This document shows positions 34,839 through 46,623 of a stretch of 64,000 nt of DNA, one piece after another. Position 1 is the first letter of the stretch, and each line of letters begins with the position of its first letter. The position numbers and the translations under genes are program-made. The notes beneath the pieces are model-generated. The model was not told the origin of the DNA and did no database searches. It saw only the letters and a program-made list of their open reading frames with translations. Source of the stretch: Siphonodentalium dalli (lineage: Eukaryota; Mollusca; Scaphopoda; Gadilida; Siphonodentaliidae); NCBI GenBank assembly GCA_032622095.1, contig CP136069.1:83288958-83352957 (forward strand), given 5' to 3'.

Positions 34839-35288
34839 TTAACCCTTTCAGTGCCAGGGGCCGATCTCATCGGCCCTAATTTACGGTCTGTAAAATCGGC
34901 CCTAAAAAAATATAAAAATGTTTTTTTTTTTTTAGATTTTTTTTTTTTTTTTTGGGGTTTAATTTGTTTTGGGTATGCTTAAGCATGCTATAGCGAATTT
35001 AAAAACAAACTGGATAAAACCGTAGGGGCATGTTATAACTCAAAACTATCACCAAGTATTCATAGTAATAATTTTGATGCCCATGAAAAACGTGAGATTC
35101 CCTGGTACTAAACCTACAAAATAAGTCTGTTAAAGAATTTAAGAACAAATTATTAAAATTGTAAAAAATTGTAAAAAATAATAATAAATAATGAAAAATT
35201 GTTAGGCCAATGCATTCTCTTATATATGCGAGGCGACCTATGGTCGACTCGCATATATAAGAGAATGCATTGGCACTCAAAGGGTTAA
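34839..35288 (+). mobile_element. fam-D TTAA-bounded element, complete copy
   Basis: TTAACCCTTTCAGTGCCAGG to GGCACTCAAAGGGTTAA. In order: CCGATCTCATCGGCCC, a T-rich stretch, TATGCTTAAGCATGCTATAG, an AT-rich middle and the 69-nt hairpin at 35206-35274. It gives the intact reference for the element interrupted at 28180. Confidence 0.87.
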
Positions 35289-35303
35289 GTGAGCCTTTTA
35301 AAA

Positions 35304-35725
35304 ATAACCCTTTCTTCACTGAGTTGATTCTCCCATTCAGTTATAAAAGTATACAGTGGAATGGTCTAGTATTCATTTAGAGGGGTGTTCAAGTAATACA
35401 AGCAGTTGATTGACAAAAAAACAAATAATACAAAAATAGAAGAATGCATGTTCATCGGCAGTCATTTGTTGAACTTATTATCTGAACATTACCTAAGGGA
35501 AATACTAGTCCATGAGTACAGTAATGCCATAAATAATTGTCTCCATAACTACAGCAGAATTATGGGTAATTTTTCAGGATTTAGTCGAAAATATGGCTTG
35601 TTGCCATTCATCGGAAAGCTCTCAGTGAGAGCCATATTTCCAACTAAATCCTGAAAAATTATCCATAATTCTGCTGTGGTTAAGGAGTCGATTATTTAGG
35701 GCATTACTGTAGATAGTATAAAACC
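35304..35725. mobile_element. fam-H element interrupted by fam-A
   Basis: ATAACCCTTTCTTCACTG, CAGTTATAAAAGTATACAG, GGTCTAGTATTCATTTAG and AACTTATTATCTGAACATT are fam-H blocks. The element is cut at CATGAG-TA by a fam-A copy, after which GATAGTATAAAACCC continues the decayed terminus. Confidence 0.65.
35517..35711. mobile_element. fam-A MITE, copy 7, inside fam-H
   Basis: TACAGTAATGCC to GGGCATTACTGTA with the right apex segment deleted. Host fam-H sequence on each side shows insertion at a TA, supporting the Tc1/mariner-type assignment. Confidence 0.82.
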
Positions 35726-35881
35726 CATTACGATTCAGTCATACATCTAAACCTACATTTATTGGAAGTCTGTAAAGAAGACGACTATCATCAACAAGTA
35801 TACATGAAAAAATAGATTGAATTTGTTTCTATTTTAAAGGCCCACTTAATTTTCGAACCCCCAATTCGCATTATATAAAAT

Positions 35882-38422
35882 ACTAGCAGGTGACCCGACA
35901 TCGTCCGGGCTTTGAACTTGAATTGACCATTTTGAAGGTCAGGTCGGAGTCACGATTTGACCCGTCCAAAACACTCCCCGGACAAAACTAACCCTAGGTA
36001 TCAAATTTCGTCGAAATCCGTCAGTTTTACCAGATTTTACCTTCAATTGACCATTTTGAAGGTCAAGGTCAGGTCAGGGTCACAATTTGACTGGTCCATG
36101 AGACTTACCAGACAAAAGTGCCCCTAGGTAGCAAGTTTGCACTCAATCGGTAGTGCCGTTTTCGAGTCTATAACGGACACACACATACATATATATCATT
36201 TGTGGGTACCCATTTCAAGGTGAAGGTCACCTCGGGCGGAAAAACTGACCCGACGAAAATCTGCCCCATTCCTAGGAACCCCTAAGTACGAACACAGACA
36301 TAAGGATCACACAACACGCTCATGTCTGGACACAGACACGCTTTTATCAACGCCACTGCGGATATGAACACTCTTTAACTATCACGCGATTAACCCCACA
36401 ATTCCAAGACGGTGGCAGTGGGAATGGAGAATGAGTGCTCGGAGCTTCACAAAAGCAATGCGACGACACTTCATCTGGGTTATTACCCTTAGATAGGAAG
36501 TTTGGTCGAAATCCGTCTGGCAGTTTTCCCGGCCATAGCTAACAGACAAACAGAAGTCCCAAAATATATATTAGACTAGCAGGTTAGCCCGCCACTGGCG
36601 TGGTTGGTCAGAAACATGACATTTTTTTAATTATTTTAATATTTATTTAATTTTTTCTTTTTTATAATTCAATTGTTTTTTTATTTTTTATTTTTTTTTA
36701 TTTTAAATTGTTTTAATTAAATTTTTTGTTTCTGGCGGAAAAATTTACCCGATGAAATCCCCCCTTCCTAGGAACGACAGACAACGCTTTCTTTGTTTGT
36801 TTGTTTTTTTTTAACCTGCCCGTACCCGTCCTAATGTCATGAAATCTCTCTGCATAATATTTCGAGCGATAACATTGCATTGCATTGAAAACAAACGCTT
36901 CCCGTCGTGAAATCTCTCTACGATAACATTGCATTGAATTGAAAACAAACGCTTCCCGTCTAATATTTCGAGCGATAACATTGCATTGCATTGAAAACAA
37001 ACGGTTCCCGTTGTGAAATCTCTCTACGATAACATTGCATTGAATTGAAAACAAACGCTTCCCGTCATGAAATCTCTCTGCATAATATTTCGAGTCTGCC
37101 GTACCCGTCCTAATGTCGTGAAATCTCTCTGCATAATATTTCGAGCGATAACATTGCATTGAAAACAAACGCTTTCCGTCGTGAAATCTCTCTGCATAAT
37201 ATTTCGAGCGACAGGCTACAATCAGACTCCCGTCATACAGATAAGTAGATAGCGAAAACGACGCTCTTTATATAGACACTGCGGAAAACGAACGCTCTTT
37301 ATATATCAACACTATTAAACTTGTAGTGCCGATTGCGGTGATTTTGATGATTGGGAAGGGAGAAACGGTGCTCTGAGCTTCTCCAAAACGCAACCACGGC
37401 GGTGTCCGTGGGTTTTTACACTTATATACGAAATTTGAGCTCGATGGGTGCAGTCGTTTTCGATTCTATAAAGTACACACATATATATATATATACGGAA
37501 GTCTCAAAATATATAGTATAGACTAGAAGGTGACCCGACTTCGTCCGGGCTTTGACCTTGAATTGTCCATTTTGAAGTTCAAGTGGGGTCACGATTTGAC
37601 CAGTTCACAACACTGCCCGGACAAAAGTACCCGACAAACGTGCCCGTCGAAATCCATCCGGTTTTACCCGATTTGACCTCGAATTGATAATTTTGAAGGT
37701 CAAGGTCAGGTCGGGGTCATGATTTGACCCGTCCAAAACACCCAGTGGACAAAAGTAACCCTATGTATAAAATTTCGTCGAAATCCCATCAAAATTGGCG
37801 ATTTGACCTTGAATTGACTCGATTTCAAGGTCACGTCGCACAGGCAAATGAATATGCTTATGAGACTCCCCATACGAAAGTACACCCACATACCAAGTTT
37901 CATCGCAATCCCGTGATATTCGGGCATTTGACCTTGAAATGACCCGATTTCAAGGTCATGTCACACGGGCAAATTAATAGGTTTATGCCACTCCCCGGCC
38001 GAAGGTACCCCCACATATCAAGTTTCATCGAAATCCCGTGATATTCGGGCGTTTGACCTTGAAATGACCCGATTTCAAGGTCAAGGTCACGTCACACGAG
38101 CAAATCAATAGGCCTATGTCACCCCCCCCGGCCGAAAATATCCCCACATACCAAGTTTCATCGAAATCGGGTTGGCCGTTTTTGAGTTCATCGATTACAC
38201 ACACACACACACACACAAACAGATCTTCCAAAATATATAATAGACTAGCCGATGAGCCCGTTTCCGAGATCTCGTCTGCGCATGCGCGAAGCTGGCGTCG
38301 CACGGGCTCGGCGACCCGATAAAATTTGTATCTGGGGCAAGATACATTCACATACCAAATTTGTATCAATGACAGACAAACATACAGACAAACAAACAGA
38401 CAGAGGTCTTCAAAATATATAT
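35882..38422 (+). repeat. fam-R: four head-to-tail repeat units
   Basis: Units start after ACTAG at about 35886, 36580, 37527 and 38249. Each ends in a microsatellite or TATA-rich tail and AAATATATA(A/T)TAGACTAG; the last ends CAAAATATATATGAG. Units 1 and 3 share GTGACCCGAC(A/T)TCGTCCGGGC, then repeated GACCTTGAATTGACC and AAGGTCAAGGTCAGGTC blocks. This head-to-tail arrangement suggests retroposon-like units inserting into each other's tails. The class is not certain. Confidence 0.6.
36832..37208. repeat. Minisatellite in fam-R unit 2
   Basis: GATAACATTGCATTG, GAAAACAAACGCTTCCCGTC, GTGAAATCTCTCTGC and ATAATATTTCGAG recur in varying order and number, about six times. The open frame on the minus strand across this region is a by-product of the repeat. 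Confidence 0.75.
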
Positions 38423-38489
38423 GAGATTTAGATATAGAGTTATTCCCCTTCCATTGAACTACAGTTTGAATTCTGTTTCATTCTGAGAG

Positions 38490-39790
38490 CCATATAGTCT
38501 AGGCAAATATGGACATAGGTGTCGCCTGGAGAGGGAATTTATGAGACCAACATTTTTGGTTAGCATGAACACTTAACTTCGGAATCCGTATGTTGGCTTT
38601 GTCAGATAGGCGGACTTTTTTCGCACTACGTGGTTTTATTGAGGCACCTGGTGATAAAATCGGTCATTTTTTAAATAAAGCCGACATATTTGACAGAGTA
38701 TATTCACACATTTTGAGAAGAAATATTCGTCCAATTTTGATACCTGTGAATGGGGCGATAACCAGAATAAGGTAATACATGTAACCATTGAATCTCAGAA
38801 TGACAGTCATGACGTCATGTGACGTCAAATAATTTTTAGGGTGAGAAGAATATGACGATTCACGCAAAGCATTGTCTTTCGTTTCTTATAAAGTCAGAAG
38901 TAAGATGGTTATGGCCAATTGTTTTATACCATGGGAAACTACTGCCACGTTCTAATATATCATTTATCGCTGTTGGTCGCATTATTTTTTATCAAAGGCA
39001 GAAAAACCAACCCTCCCCCCTAAAGCTGAGAGTCGTCAGGCTGTGGTGTAAGGCACACATAACGCACGTTTATGTGCCAAATTGCGAAATTAACACAACG
39101 GCCGTTGATGGACTGCTAAGGTATTGTCTATTATATATGTTTTGATCGACACAGTCGAGCATTAAAGTAACAATATCACATAATGTTCCTCCTGACTCAA
39201 TTTTTTAACAAATTTTAGACTTTTTTCCCAAAAAAGATAATCTAAAATGCCTTTTGTCTTCTTTCGGGAGGCAAAAATGAAACTAACGTATTACGGGTGG
39301 AGATAATTAGTGAATACGGTAATTTGGTTCCGTCTTGGTTTAAAAACTGGCCTAATAACCCAAGATGGCTGCCAATATGGTGGCCGGTATATAGGTGGGA
39401 ATTGTGCAATTTGTAAGAACGCACGATTACTTCCCAAAATGGCTTAACTGTCACAACGGCCGTTGATAAACTGCAAGAATTTTATGTAATATATATATCC
39501 CGATCCATCGACTAGAACATTTAAGCGAAACCGGTACACAAAGCACCTCCTGTCCCGATTTTTGATTAAATATTTAATTAGTTTAGTCTAAAACTAATTG
39601 AAAACCTATTTTTGTCATCTTCTCGAAATGCATAAAGACAATAATGTAGTGTGGGTGGATATAATTTGTATGTACGAAAATTTAATGCCGTCGGCGGATA
39701 CTACATGACATATTAACTCCAAGATGGCTGCCAATACGGTGGCCGTATATGGCTGGAAATTGTAAAATATGTCATGTCGAAATTAACACC
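38490..39790 (+). repeat. Left inverted arm of the large TTAA element
   Basis: It pairs with 42655-43985. It contains two TGACGTCA palindromes ten bp apart (38810 and 38820), two internally repeated sub-blocks (ACAACGGCCGTTGAT at 39097 and 39453) and two copies of AAGATGGCTGCCAATA (39362 and 39722). The arm is therefore itself built from a ~360-bp duplication. Confidence 0.7.
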
Positions 39791-42654
39791 AGCATCGCAA
39801 TGCAATGTCTTATAAAACCAATAGTCTTATTATATTCATATCATTTTGCAATACTGAGATGTAACAGTGGCCAGTTCTCTCAAAATGATAACCAGATTGA
39901 TGCCAACGAGTGAGAGGATCGACATATTTTGCATTCATTCGCGCTCAAGTAAGATTAGTTATTCGAATTCGGTGGCATGTCATGCAAATTATTTCACAAT
40001 AAACATGGTTGATTTAAGGCAAATGGCTGTCTGACTATCTTTGCGAACAGAATAAGGGAATTATGTAGGTTATATTAAATTTAACACGATATTTAAGCAT
40101 TCTTGGCACTCTCTATGGCTATTGTAACAAAATGCGACCGCGAATAACAAAATTAATCAATTAACCAATTCGGATATATATCTCATCAAATAACTCATGT
40201 TGATACGAATCGTTAGTTAACCCCTATCAACGAGGCGTGGTTACATGAACGGAGCTACTGATACATTGTGTATCATGTATACCGTTCTAAAAGTAAGTTT
40301 AAATGGATCTCATTGACCAATAGCAATTGCTACCCAGTCCGCAAGAGGACATCTCCAGCAAATGATCAAACTGTCACATCATACAGGTTCGTTCAGTTTC
40401 ATCATCACGCAATAGACTCGTCGAATTTTGTATTCTAACATTTACCAGATTATTTACCATAACACATATTTCGCACACAAGGAGATGGAAACCTGGTTGA
40501 TTTTCAACTTGAAGTTTGTCAGCTGTTTAAAGGGTGGGAAGTATTTGCTTGTACTAGCAGTAGATAAGTTGCAAAGTCAAAGCTCTAAGCGACACTTCCA
40601 ACAAACGAAAATACCAGCGATGTGGTAAATCACACAAAACTATCAAACTATGTTCCTATATATTTCGATTGTATGTTACTCTGTATAGTATGGTACTGGA
40701 GTCCCGTGTCACCACATGTGCACTCGTGATTTCCAGAAGTGTCTGAACAATTGCGTGTAAGACGAGGTACCCCAAATATGGACAATTATCCAATGCTAGA
40801 TGAACAGTCATATTACCCATATCTTTCTATGCTGATGAGTAGGTAGGATTACTTCTGGAAGGCTGTACATTCGGAAACAGCATATAGATCGGAGTATTGG
40901 CATCGAGTTTTATCATGTAGACTGGTACATTTTGGACTTTTGGTATCCCAGTGTAAGTTTTAGCTCATTGTGACAGCAAAATGAAAAGGACGACAATTGC
41001 AATTATTTGTATACATGCTATACACAGGTTGATACCAGGAAGCGTATAATAACTTTATAGATAAGTCCCAAAATAATGCGGTTAGGGACCGGATGTCTGA
41101 AAACATACCATATTTTGGTCATGTCCGTTCATGATTAAAGCATTATAATTCCACCCACCTGTCATGTCTAACGCCAGATGTGTTACAGTTAATTTCAAAT
41201 GTATCTATAGTTATCACACTATGCGCGACGTGTGTAGTGCGTATCCTGATATTATATTGTGGTAGTGTTTGATGTGCAAATGAGTAAAACAAAATGGGAT
41301 CACGAGTCTTTGTGTAATTTATCGCTGCATCTCAGAAATGACATTTGGCAACAACTTCTGTGCAGACCAGAATCTGATCTACGATAACTCATCCATAACA
41401 ACTCCGAATGTGCTGAGCAAAATCAGTAACTGGACACGATAGCCGTAGTTTAGTATTTACTGAACAGCGTGTGAGGAACACATGCATATGTCTTTGTACA
41501 ACCAGGATGATATGGGGATGAGGAATTAATCGCCATATTGTTTTCCGCCGGTGTAATTGCCTGTAAATACTAATATTGAATACAGCCCGATTGATACATT
41601 AATGACATGGGTTTTACGTTTCAAACACCAATGGTACTTGCAACAGCAGCAGGTCTCCTGGTCTGAATATGACCCATTCAGATGTAACATAACGTAGACA
41701 AGTTTACTTTTCCACCAAGTTGGAAACAACATTTGATATTTCTGAAGGTTATCGCGTTCATATATTGCAAATAAAGTGGTCCATGGCGATCTTGTTCAAC
41801 AGAAAATGCATATTTAAGTTAGACGAACAGGAGGGATTCTCATTCTGGACATAACTATTCTTATGTTTATCACTGATCAGATAATTTTTCAGAAGATGCA
41901 AAATCTGAACTAATTTGATACGAGGAGAGCTCTCTTTTTTTCTGAATCTCATCTTCTTTGCGTTATTGGACACTAGTCAATGAAAGAGGAGATGGTGATT
42001 TAGGGTCTGGAAAAATTCACTCTGTGTTATCACGGCCGTCTTCTGTGGATCGAAGCTATTGTACAGCAATTGCACATTGTATATATAGCAGATTAATCAA
42101 AATCATTGCTTCAAATGTTTATTGCTTCAGTGAGTGTGAACAAATTATCATTTCTTATCGAAGTGGTCAGGTATATGTACAATGAGATGTTCCTTATCTA
42201 GCTTTAACATCGGTCCCAATTTTCGCCCAATCAAGTCAGGGGTGTGAACCCGCATCCACCTCGTCTAGGCCAGACTTCGATAATGGTATCATGACTTATC
42301 CACCTCATACGTACCATCATATCTGGTAGCACTTGGAATAATATTCATTGAGAAAGATTGACCTTCTATTGTCAGGTTTAAGTAATTTCATATTGATTAT
42401 GTCAAAGGTGACTGGCATAAATAACAATCAGGCATTCAATGTATTACTGTTACTCGGTTCTTTGTTTTAAACAATCCTGTTCATCTGTAAATACCTCGCT
42501 CCAAATTGCCACCTATTTCAATGGACAAGGATTACTTGATCACGAATGCTCATGAATGCAAGATTCGTCAATAGTGGGCACCATTTTAAATATAATTGCG
42601 CATTGTGATGTCTCGGAGTAACATGAAACAATGAATATTATACTTTGGGTTGTG
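39791..42654. other. Central spacer of the large element, no recognised gene
   Basis: About 2.9 kb of mixed composition without long open frames. Frames at 40428-40628 and 41958-42185 are short and unlike any family I know. If a transposase was once encoded here it is no longer readable by eye. Confidence 0.4.
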
Positions 42655-43985
42655 TGAGACATTATATGATGGCGATAAAAGTGAAACATGACATATTTCA
42701 CCATTTATTCTGACAACCGTATTGGCAGCCATCTTGGGGTTAGTAAGCCATTTTGCAATCCAAAAACGACATTGAATTATCGTACATACCAAACATCTAT
42801 GCCATGCTACATTCTGCGCGTTATGGTTCCGAGAAGAAGACAAAAACGGCTTTAGGTTATTTTTGGAGAAAAATAGCTAAATTTTATATTTTAAAAAAAG
42901 TGCCAGGAGGTGCATTGTGTAATATTTTCACTTTATTGTTCGAGTTTGTAGATCGGGATATATACCTTAAACTATAGTTTTGCAGTTCATCGACGACCGC
43001 TTTGTTAGTTAAGCCATTTAAGCAAGTAAGTGTGCGTTCTTACATATTTCCCAATTTCCACCTATATTGCGGCTGCCATATTGGCGGCCATTTTAGGTTA
43101 GTATGTCATTTTTTAATCCAAGGCGGAATAAAATTGCCGTATACACCAATTATCTCCACCATTACTAATTCTTGTCTTTTTTTGCCTTCCAGAAAATAAA
43201 AAAAATGCGTTTTATATAAATTTTTAGGAAAAATTCAAAAATTTATTAAAATTTCGGGTCTGGGGGTACATTATATATTGTTTCTAATTTAATGTTCGAG
43301 TTTGTAGACAGAAACTTATATATTATTACATTCTTTAGCAGACTTTCAATGGCCGTTATGTTAATTAAGCCTATTGACATGTAACCGTGAGTTCTGTGTG
43401 CCTTATACCACAGCATGGCGCATCTTAACTTATGGGGGGAGGGTTGATTTTTCTGCCTGCGATAAAAAATAATGCGGCTTGCAGCGATAAGTTATATATC
43501 AAAATATAGCCAATTGGCAGTAGTTTCCCATGGTATAAAACAACGCGGCATACCTGTCTTACTTTACGATTTAAAAGAAACGAAAGACAACGCTTTGCGT
43601 GAATCGTCATATTTGTCTCGCCCAAAATATTATTTGACGTCACATGACGTCATGACTGCAATTCCGAGATTCAATGGTTACATGTATTACCCTACTCTGG
43701 TTATCGCCCCACTCACAGGTATCAAAATTGGACGAATATTTCTCCTCAAAATGTGTGAAAATACTGTGTCAAAAATGTCGGCTTTATTTAAAAAATGACC
43801 GATTTTTTCATCGGGTGCGTCAAGAAAACCACACGGTGAGAAAAAAGTCCGCCTATCTGACAAATCCAACATACGGATTCCGAAAGTTTAGTATTTACGC
43901 TAACCAAAATTGTAGGTCTCATAAATTCCCTCTCCAGGCGACACCTATGTCCATATTTGCCTGGCCTAATAACAGGGGAAATGAT
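42655..43985 (-). repeat. Right inverted arm of the large TTAA element
   Basis: Reverse complement of the left arm, with substitutions and small indels. The TGACGTCA pair is conserved at 43635 and 43645 with the same 10-bp offset. A 61-codon open frame occurs at the same place in both arms but differs by many amino-acid changes. Confidence 0.7.
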
Positions 43986-44212
43986 TTTATGAATTTAGCT
44001 ATTTTCTATTACTCTTTGGGCACCTTCTGAGACACAGATGTTCCAAATGGTGATGATTTATAGTATTTTAATCATATTTTATGGCACAGATTGTTATTAA
44101 AACCGTATATCAAGTCCCTATAAAAAAAATAATCGGTGACTCGAAATTAAGTGGGCCTTTAATATTGATAACTCTCCACTAATGAGATTTTGCATCTCAA
44201 ATCCATTGTTAT

Positions 44213-44471
44213 TTAACCCTTTCATGGCGGGAGTTGCGCTGTTATGGCATTAAAGATCCTGTGCCAGTGTATTTTCTTATATAAGTGAGTCTCCCATATG
44301 GAGCTTCGTATATATATATATATATAAGAGAATGCATTGGCTTATAAAGTCAATGTAAATATTGTTTAAATAGGCCAATATGTATTCTATGGGAGACACT
44401 TATATATGAGAGAATGCATTGGCACAGGGTTTTTGAAAAAATTTAGGAAGCTCCAGTCATGGAAGGGATAA
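44213..44471 (+). mobile_element. fam-C TTAA-type MITE
   Basis: TTAACCCTTTCATGGCGG to CAGTCATGGAAGGGATAA, with the first hairpin enlarged by a (TA)n run at 44311-44326 and the second shortened. Confidence 0.72.
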
Positions 44472-44489
44472 ATATTACTGTTAGGTATA

Positions 44490-45090
44490 TAATACACAAT
44501 TTCCAGCAATTTTGGGCAACCTGGGAGGGGTACTGTACTTCAAATCTATGCTGAGATTATCATTGGCACAGGTCCCATCAAGCATATTTTATTTTCGACA
44601 GGAAATGTTATGTGTAATCAAATGGCTGTACTTCAGCTCATTGTACAATTTGTGTAGAGTTATGCCTCTTGGTTTGCACACACAAAATGCTTAATTTGAC
44701 CCATTTCTTTTACACAGATTGACCATTTTCAGCACAAAAACAGACCATGACAGAGCGAATGTCAGTAAATAAGCATCTTCCACCTGATAGAGACATGTTA
44801 GAGCTGAGAAATATTTGAAATAGAAGAAAAGTTATTGTAGAAATTTCAAAAAAATGTCATGCAAGCGCAGATGACAGAATTCAGGGGAGGGAAATTAAGC
44901 TATTTTCCTCTAACCAAACACAGAGTTGTCCACTGAATACGGAAATCATGTTAATTATACAATTTTTTCACTTTTTTGTGAACTTTCCCAGCTTATTAAA
45001 ATAATTAAACCTTCAAACCAGTATTGTCACATTTAACAATGCTACACTGGCTGTTAGCATGCCCAGCATTTACTTACTTTTCTATTTTTC
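44490..45090 (+). repeat. fam-O dispersed repeat, copy 1
   Basis: ACACAATTTCCAGCAATTTT, GGTTTGCACACACAAAA, CAGACCATGACAGAGC and TTTTTTGTGAACTTT all recur in the same order at 47282-47830. The ~600-bp copies differ by indels. There are no clear termini and no coding content. Confidence 0.65.
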
Positions 45091-45382
45091 TTGCCTCATA
45101 GCTAAAATGGAAATAATGGGATGGCTTGGAATTTCAGACATACACCTACTTGCTCATATGTAACTTTTTCAGGACAGTAGTGTGTTGATAAAAATATGGT
45201 GGTCTGGATGTGCATAATTTATATGTACTTTAATTACTTATTTACTGAAATGTCACAAATTTTAATTGATCTCAAATACCATGTTTTATGAGATTAAAGA
45301 ATTGAATTGTAATTGCATTGAAAAGTCTGCTTAATAGGGCTAGTTCATGTACTGTTGAAGTGCAGATGAGTTAAGTGTTAAA

Positions 45383-45634
45383 CAAGCCTTGAAATAGTGT
45401 GCCTGTCATTTGCAGAATGAGGTCCCCAGAGGGTGACTTTAGTGATGCTACCCCGCATAGCGGGCTAGCATCACCAAATTCACCCTCTGGGAACCTCATT
45501 CTGCTTACACCTCAGCAGAATGAGGACCCCAGAGGGTGAATTTGGTGATGGTAGCCCACTGTGGGGTAGCATCACTAAATTCACCCTCTGGGTACCTCAT
45601 TCTGCAAAAGACAGACACACTATTTCAAGGCTTG
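45383..45634. mobile_element. fam-B MITE, copy 9 (short form, no middle)
   Basis: CAAGCCTTGAAATAGTGTG to CTATTTCAAGGCTTG. Two hairpins are joined directly as in copy 7. Flanks GTGTTAAA and CTGTTAAA match at 7 of 8 positions. Confidence 0.86.
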
Positions 45635-46044
45635 CTGTTAAATTATTTTAAGTTAGATAATACAGAGATAAAAATTCAGATATAGACATCACACCCTCCA
45701 GCACAGGCCATGACCTACTCTTATCGGTGTTTACAACAGATCATGATCATGGTTTCCCTTTAATACAATGTATTATCTGCATCTATTAAGCTGCTTCCGA
45801 TGCCCCGGGGCCATGAGAGCCCTTTCATCAATCACCCACTTAATTCAGTCAGTGGTTTTAATTGTTTAATACCAGTTTGTACAATAAGTTTTATGGATAC
45901 CCATTCTAACAATTGATTGCCCTGTTAGTATTATTACAATGAGAAAACTGAAAACCATGGTCATTTGTCACACGGAGGCTTACGTCTACACACTCATGTC
46001 TTACATGTAATTGATGGTGTTCTATTTTTTCGCTATTATTTCAG

Positions 46045-46169
46045 CCAGGAGTTAATTATGACATCATTAGAGAGGAGCTTGCTGGATCCGGCACATTGCC
46101 CAAGGCGACAAAAAGACAGCAGAAAAATTACTGTTAATTTACGAGGGAAACCAAAGTCTTACAACGTCT
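46045..46169 (+). CDS. Candidate internal exon, unknown protein
   Basis: A pyrimidine-rich tract (TTCTATTTTTTCGCTATT) ends in TTTCAG at 46044. A 125-bp open block follows, and GTGAGTAC at 46170 is a strong 5' splice site. Composition is visibly less AT-rich than the surroundings. In the frame starting at 46046 it is open and reads QELIMTSLERSLLDPAHC... and ...VNLRGKPKSYNV, rich in basic residues. In the frame starting at 46045 it reads GVNYDIIREELAGSG but stops within the block. I do not recognise either peptide. Neighbours are only transposons, so the rest of the gene would lie outside the window or in very long introns. Chance splice signals remain a serious alternative. Confidence 0.25.
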
Positions 46170-46405
46170 GTGAGTACTCGCTCGGAATTCCAAGCATTGT
46201 CATATTAAATTTGCAGGTAGTCAGTTGCATGTAACTTGTCAAAGTGTTGACATCCTTGCTACTGAGCTGACATCACAAACAGATATTCACATAGGCAGGT
46301 ATTTATATATAAGATATATTTATTGAGACCCTCATTCAGCAAAGAGACTACATATATGGAAAATATTGTTGAACATATTTATTGTGACTCACAATATATA
46401 CAGTA

Positions 46406-46623
46406 TACAGTAATGCCCTAAGTAATCGACCCCTTAACCACAGCAGAATTATGGGTAACTTTTCAGGATTTAGTCGGAAATATGGCTTGTTGCCATTCAT
46501 CGAAAAAGTTCTCGCCGAGAACTTTCCGATGAATGGCAACAAGCCATATTTCCGACTAAATCCTGAAAAGTTACCCATAATTCTGCTGTGGTTAAGGGAT
46601 CGATTACTTAGAGCATTACTGTA
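46406..46623. mobile_element. fam-A palindromic MITE, copy 8
   Basis: Full-length. Both arms share AAGTAATCGA/TCGATTACTT (family AAATAATCGA). The apex has changed symmetrically to AGTTCTCGCCGAGAACT from AGCTCTCACTGAGAGCT. Confidence 0.9.

Larger units (their letters stand above)
35834..44162. mobile_element. Large TTAA-bounded element with ~1.3-kb inverted arms
   Basis: The outer ends TTAAAGGCCCACTTAATT and AATTAAGTGGGCCTTTAA are inverted and close in TTAA. Within, a left arm (about 38490-39790) and a right arm (about 42655-43985) are inverted over ~1.3 kb; for example GGCAAATATGGACATAGGTG at 38502 returns inverted near 43941-43960. The spacer is ~2.9 kb (39790-42655). The left subterminal region holds four inserted fam-R units (35882-38422). 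Without them the element is ~5.8 kb. I found no recognisable transposase, integrase, polymerase or capsid gene, so it appears non-autonomous or decayed. Confidence 0.65.

Noticed and set aside
36713-37168. Longest open frame of the window (151 codons, minus strand)
   Set aside because: It is a repetitive translation of the minisatellite at 36832-37208, with no protein-like composition beyond the repeat.
38590-43872. Matching 61-codon frames at the same place in both arms of the large element
   Set aside because: The two versions differ at many amino-acid positions, including radical changes, which argues against protein constraint. The similarity follows from the inverted arms.
35834-44162. 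Polinton/Maverick or virus-derived interpretation of the large element
   Set aside because: Those elements are larger, have 6-bp duplications and encode polymerase, integrase and capsid genes. None of these is visible and the flanks are TTAA.
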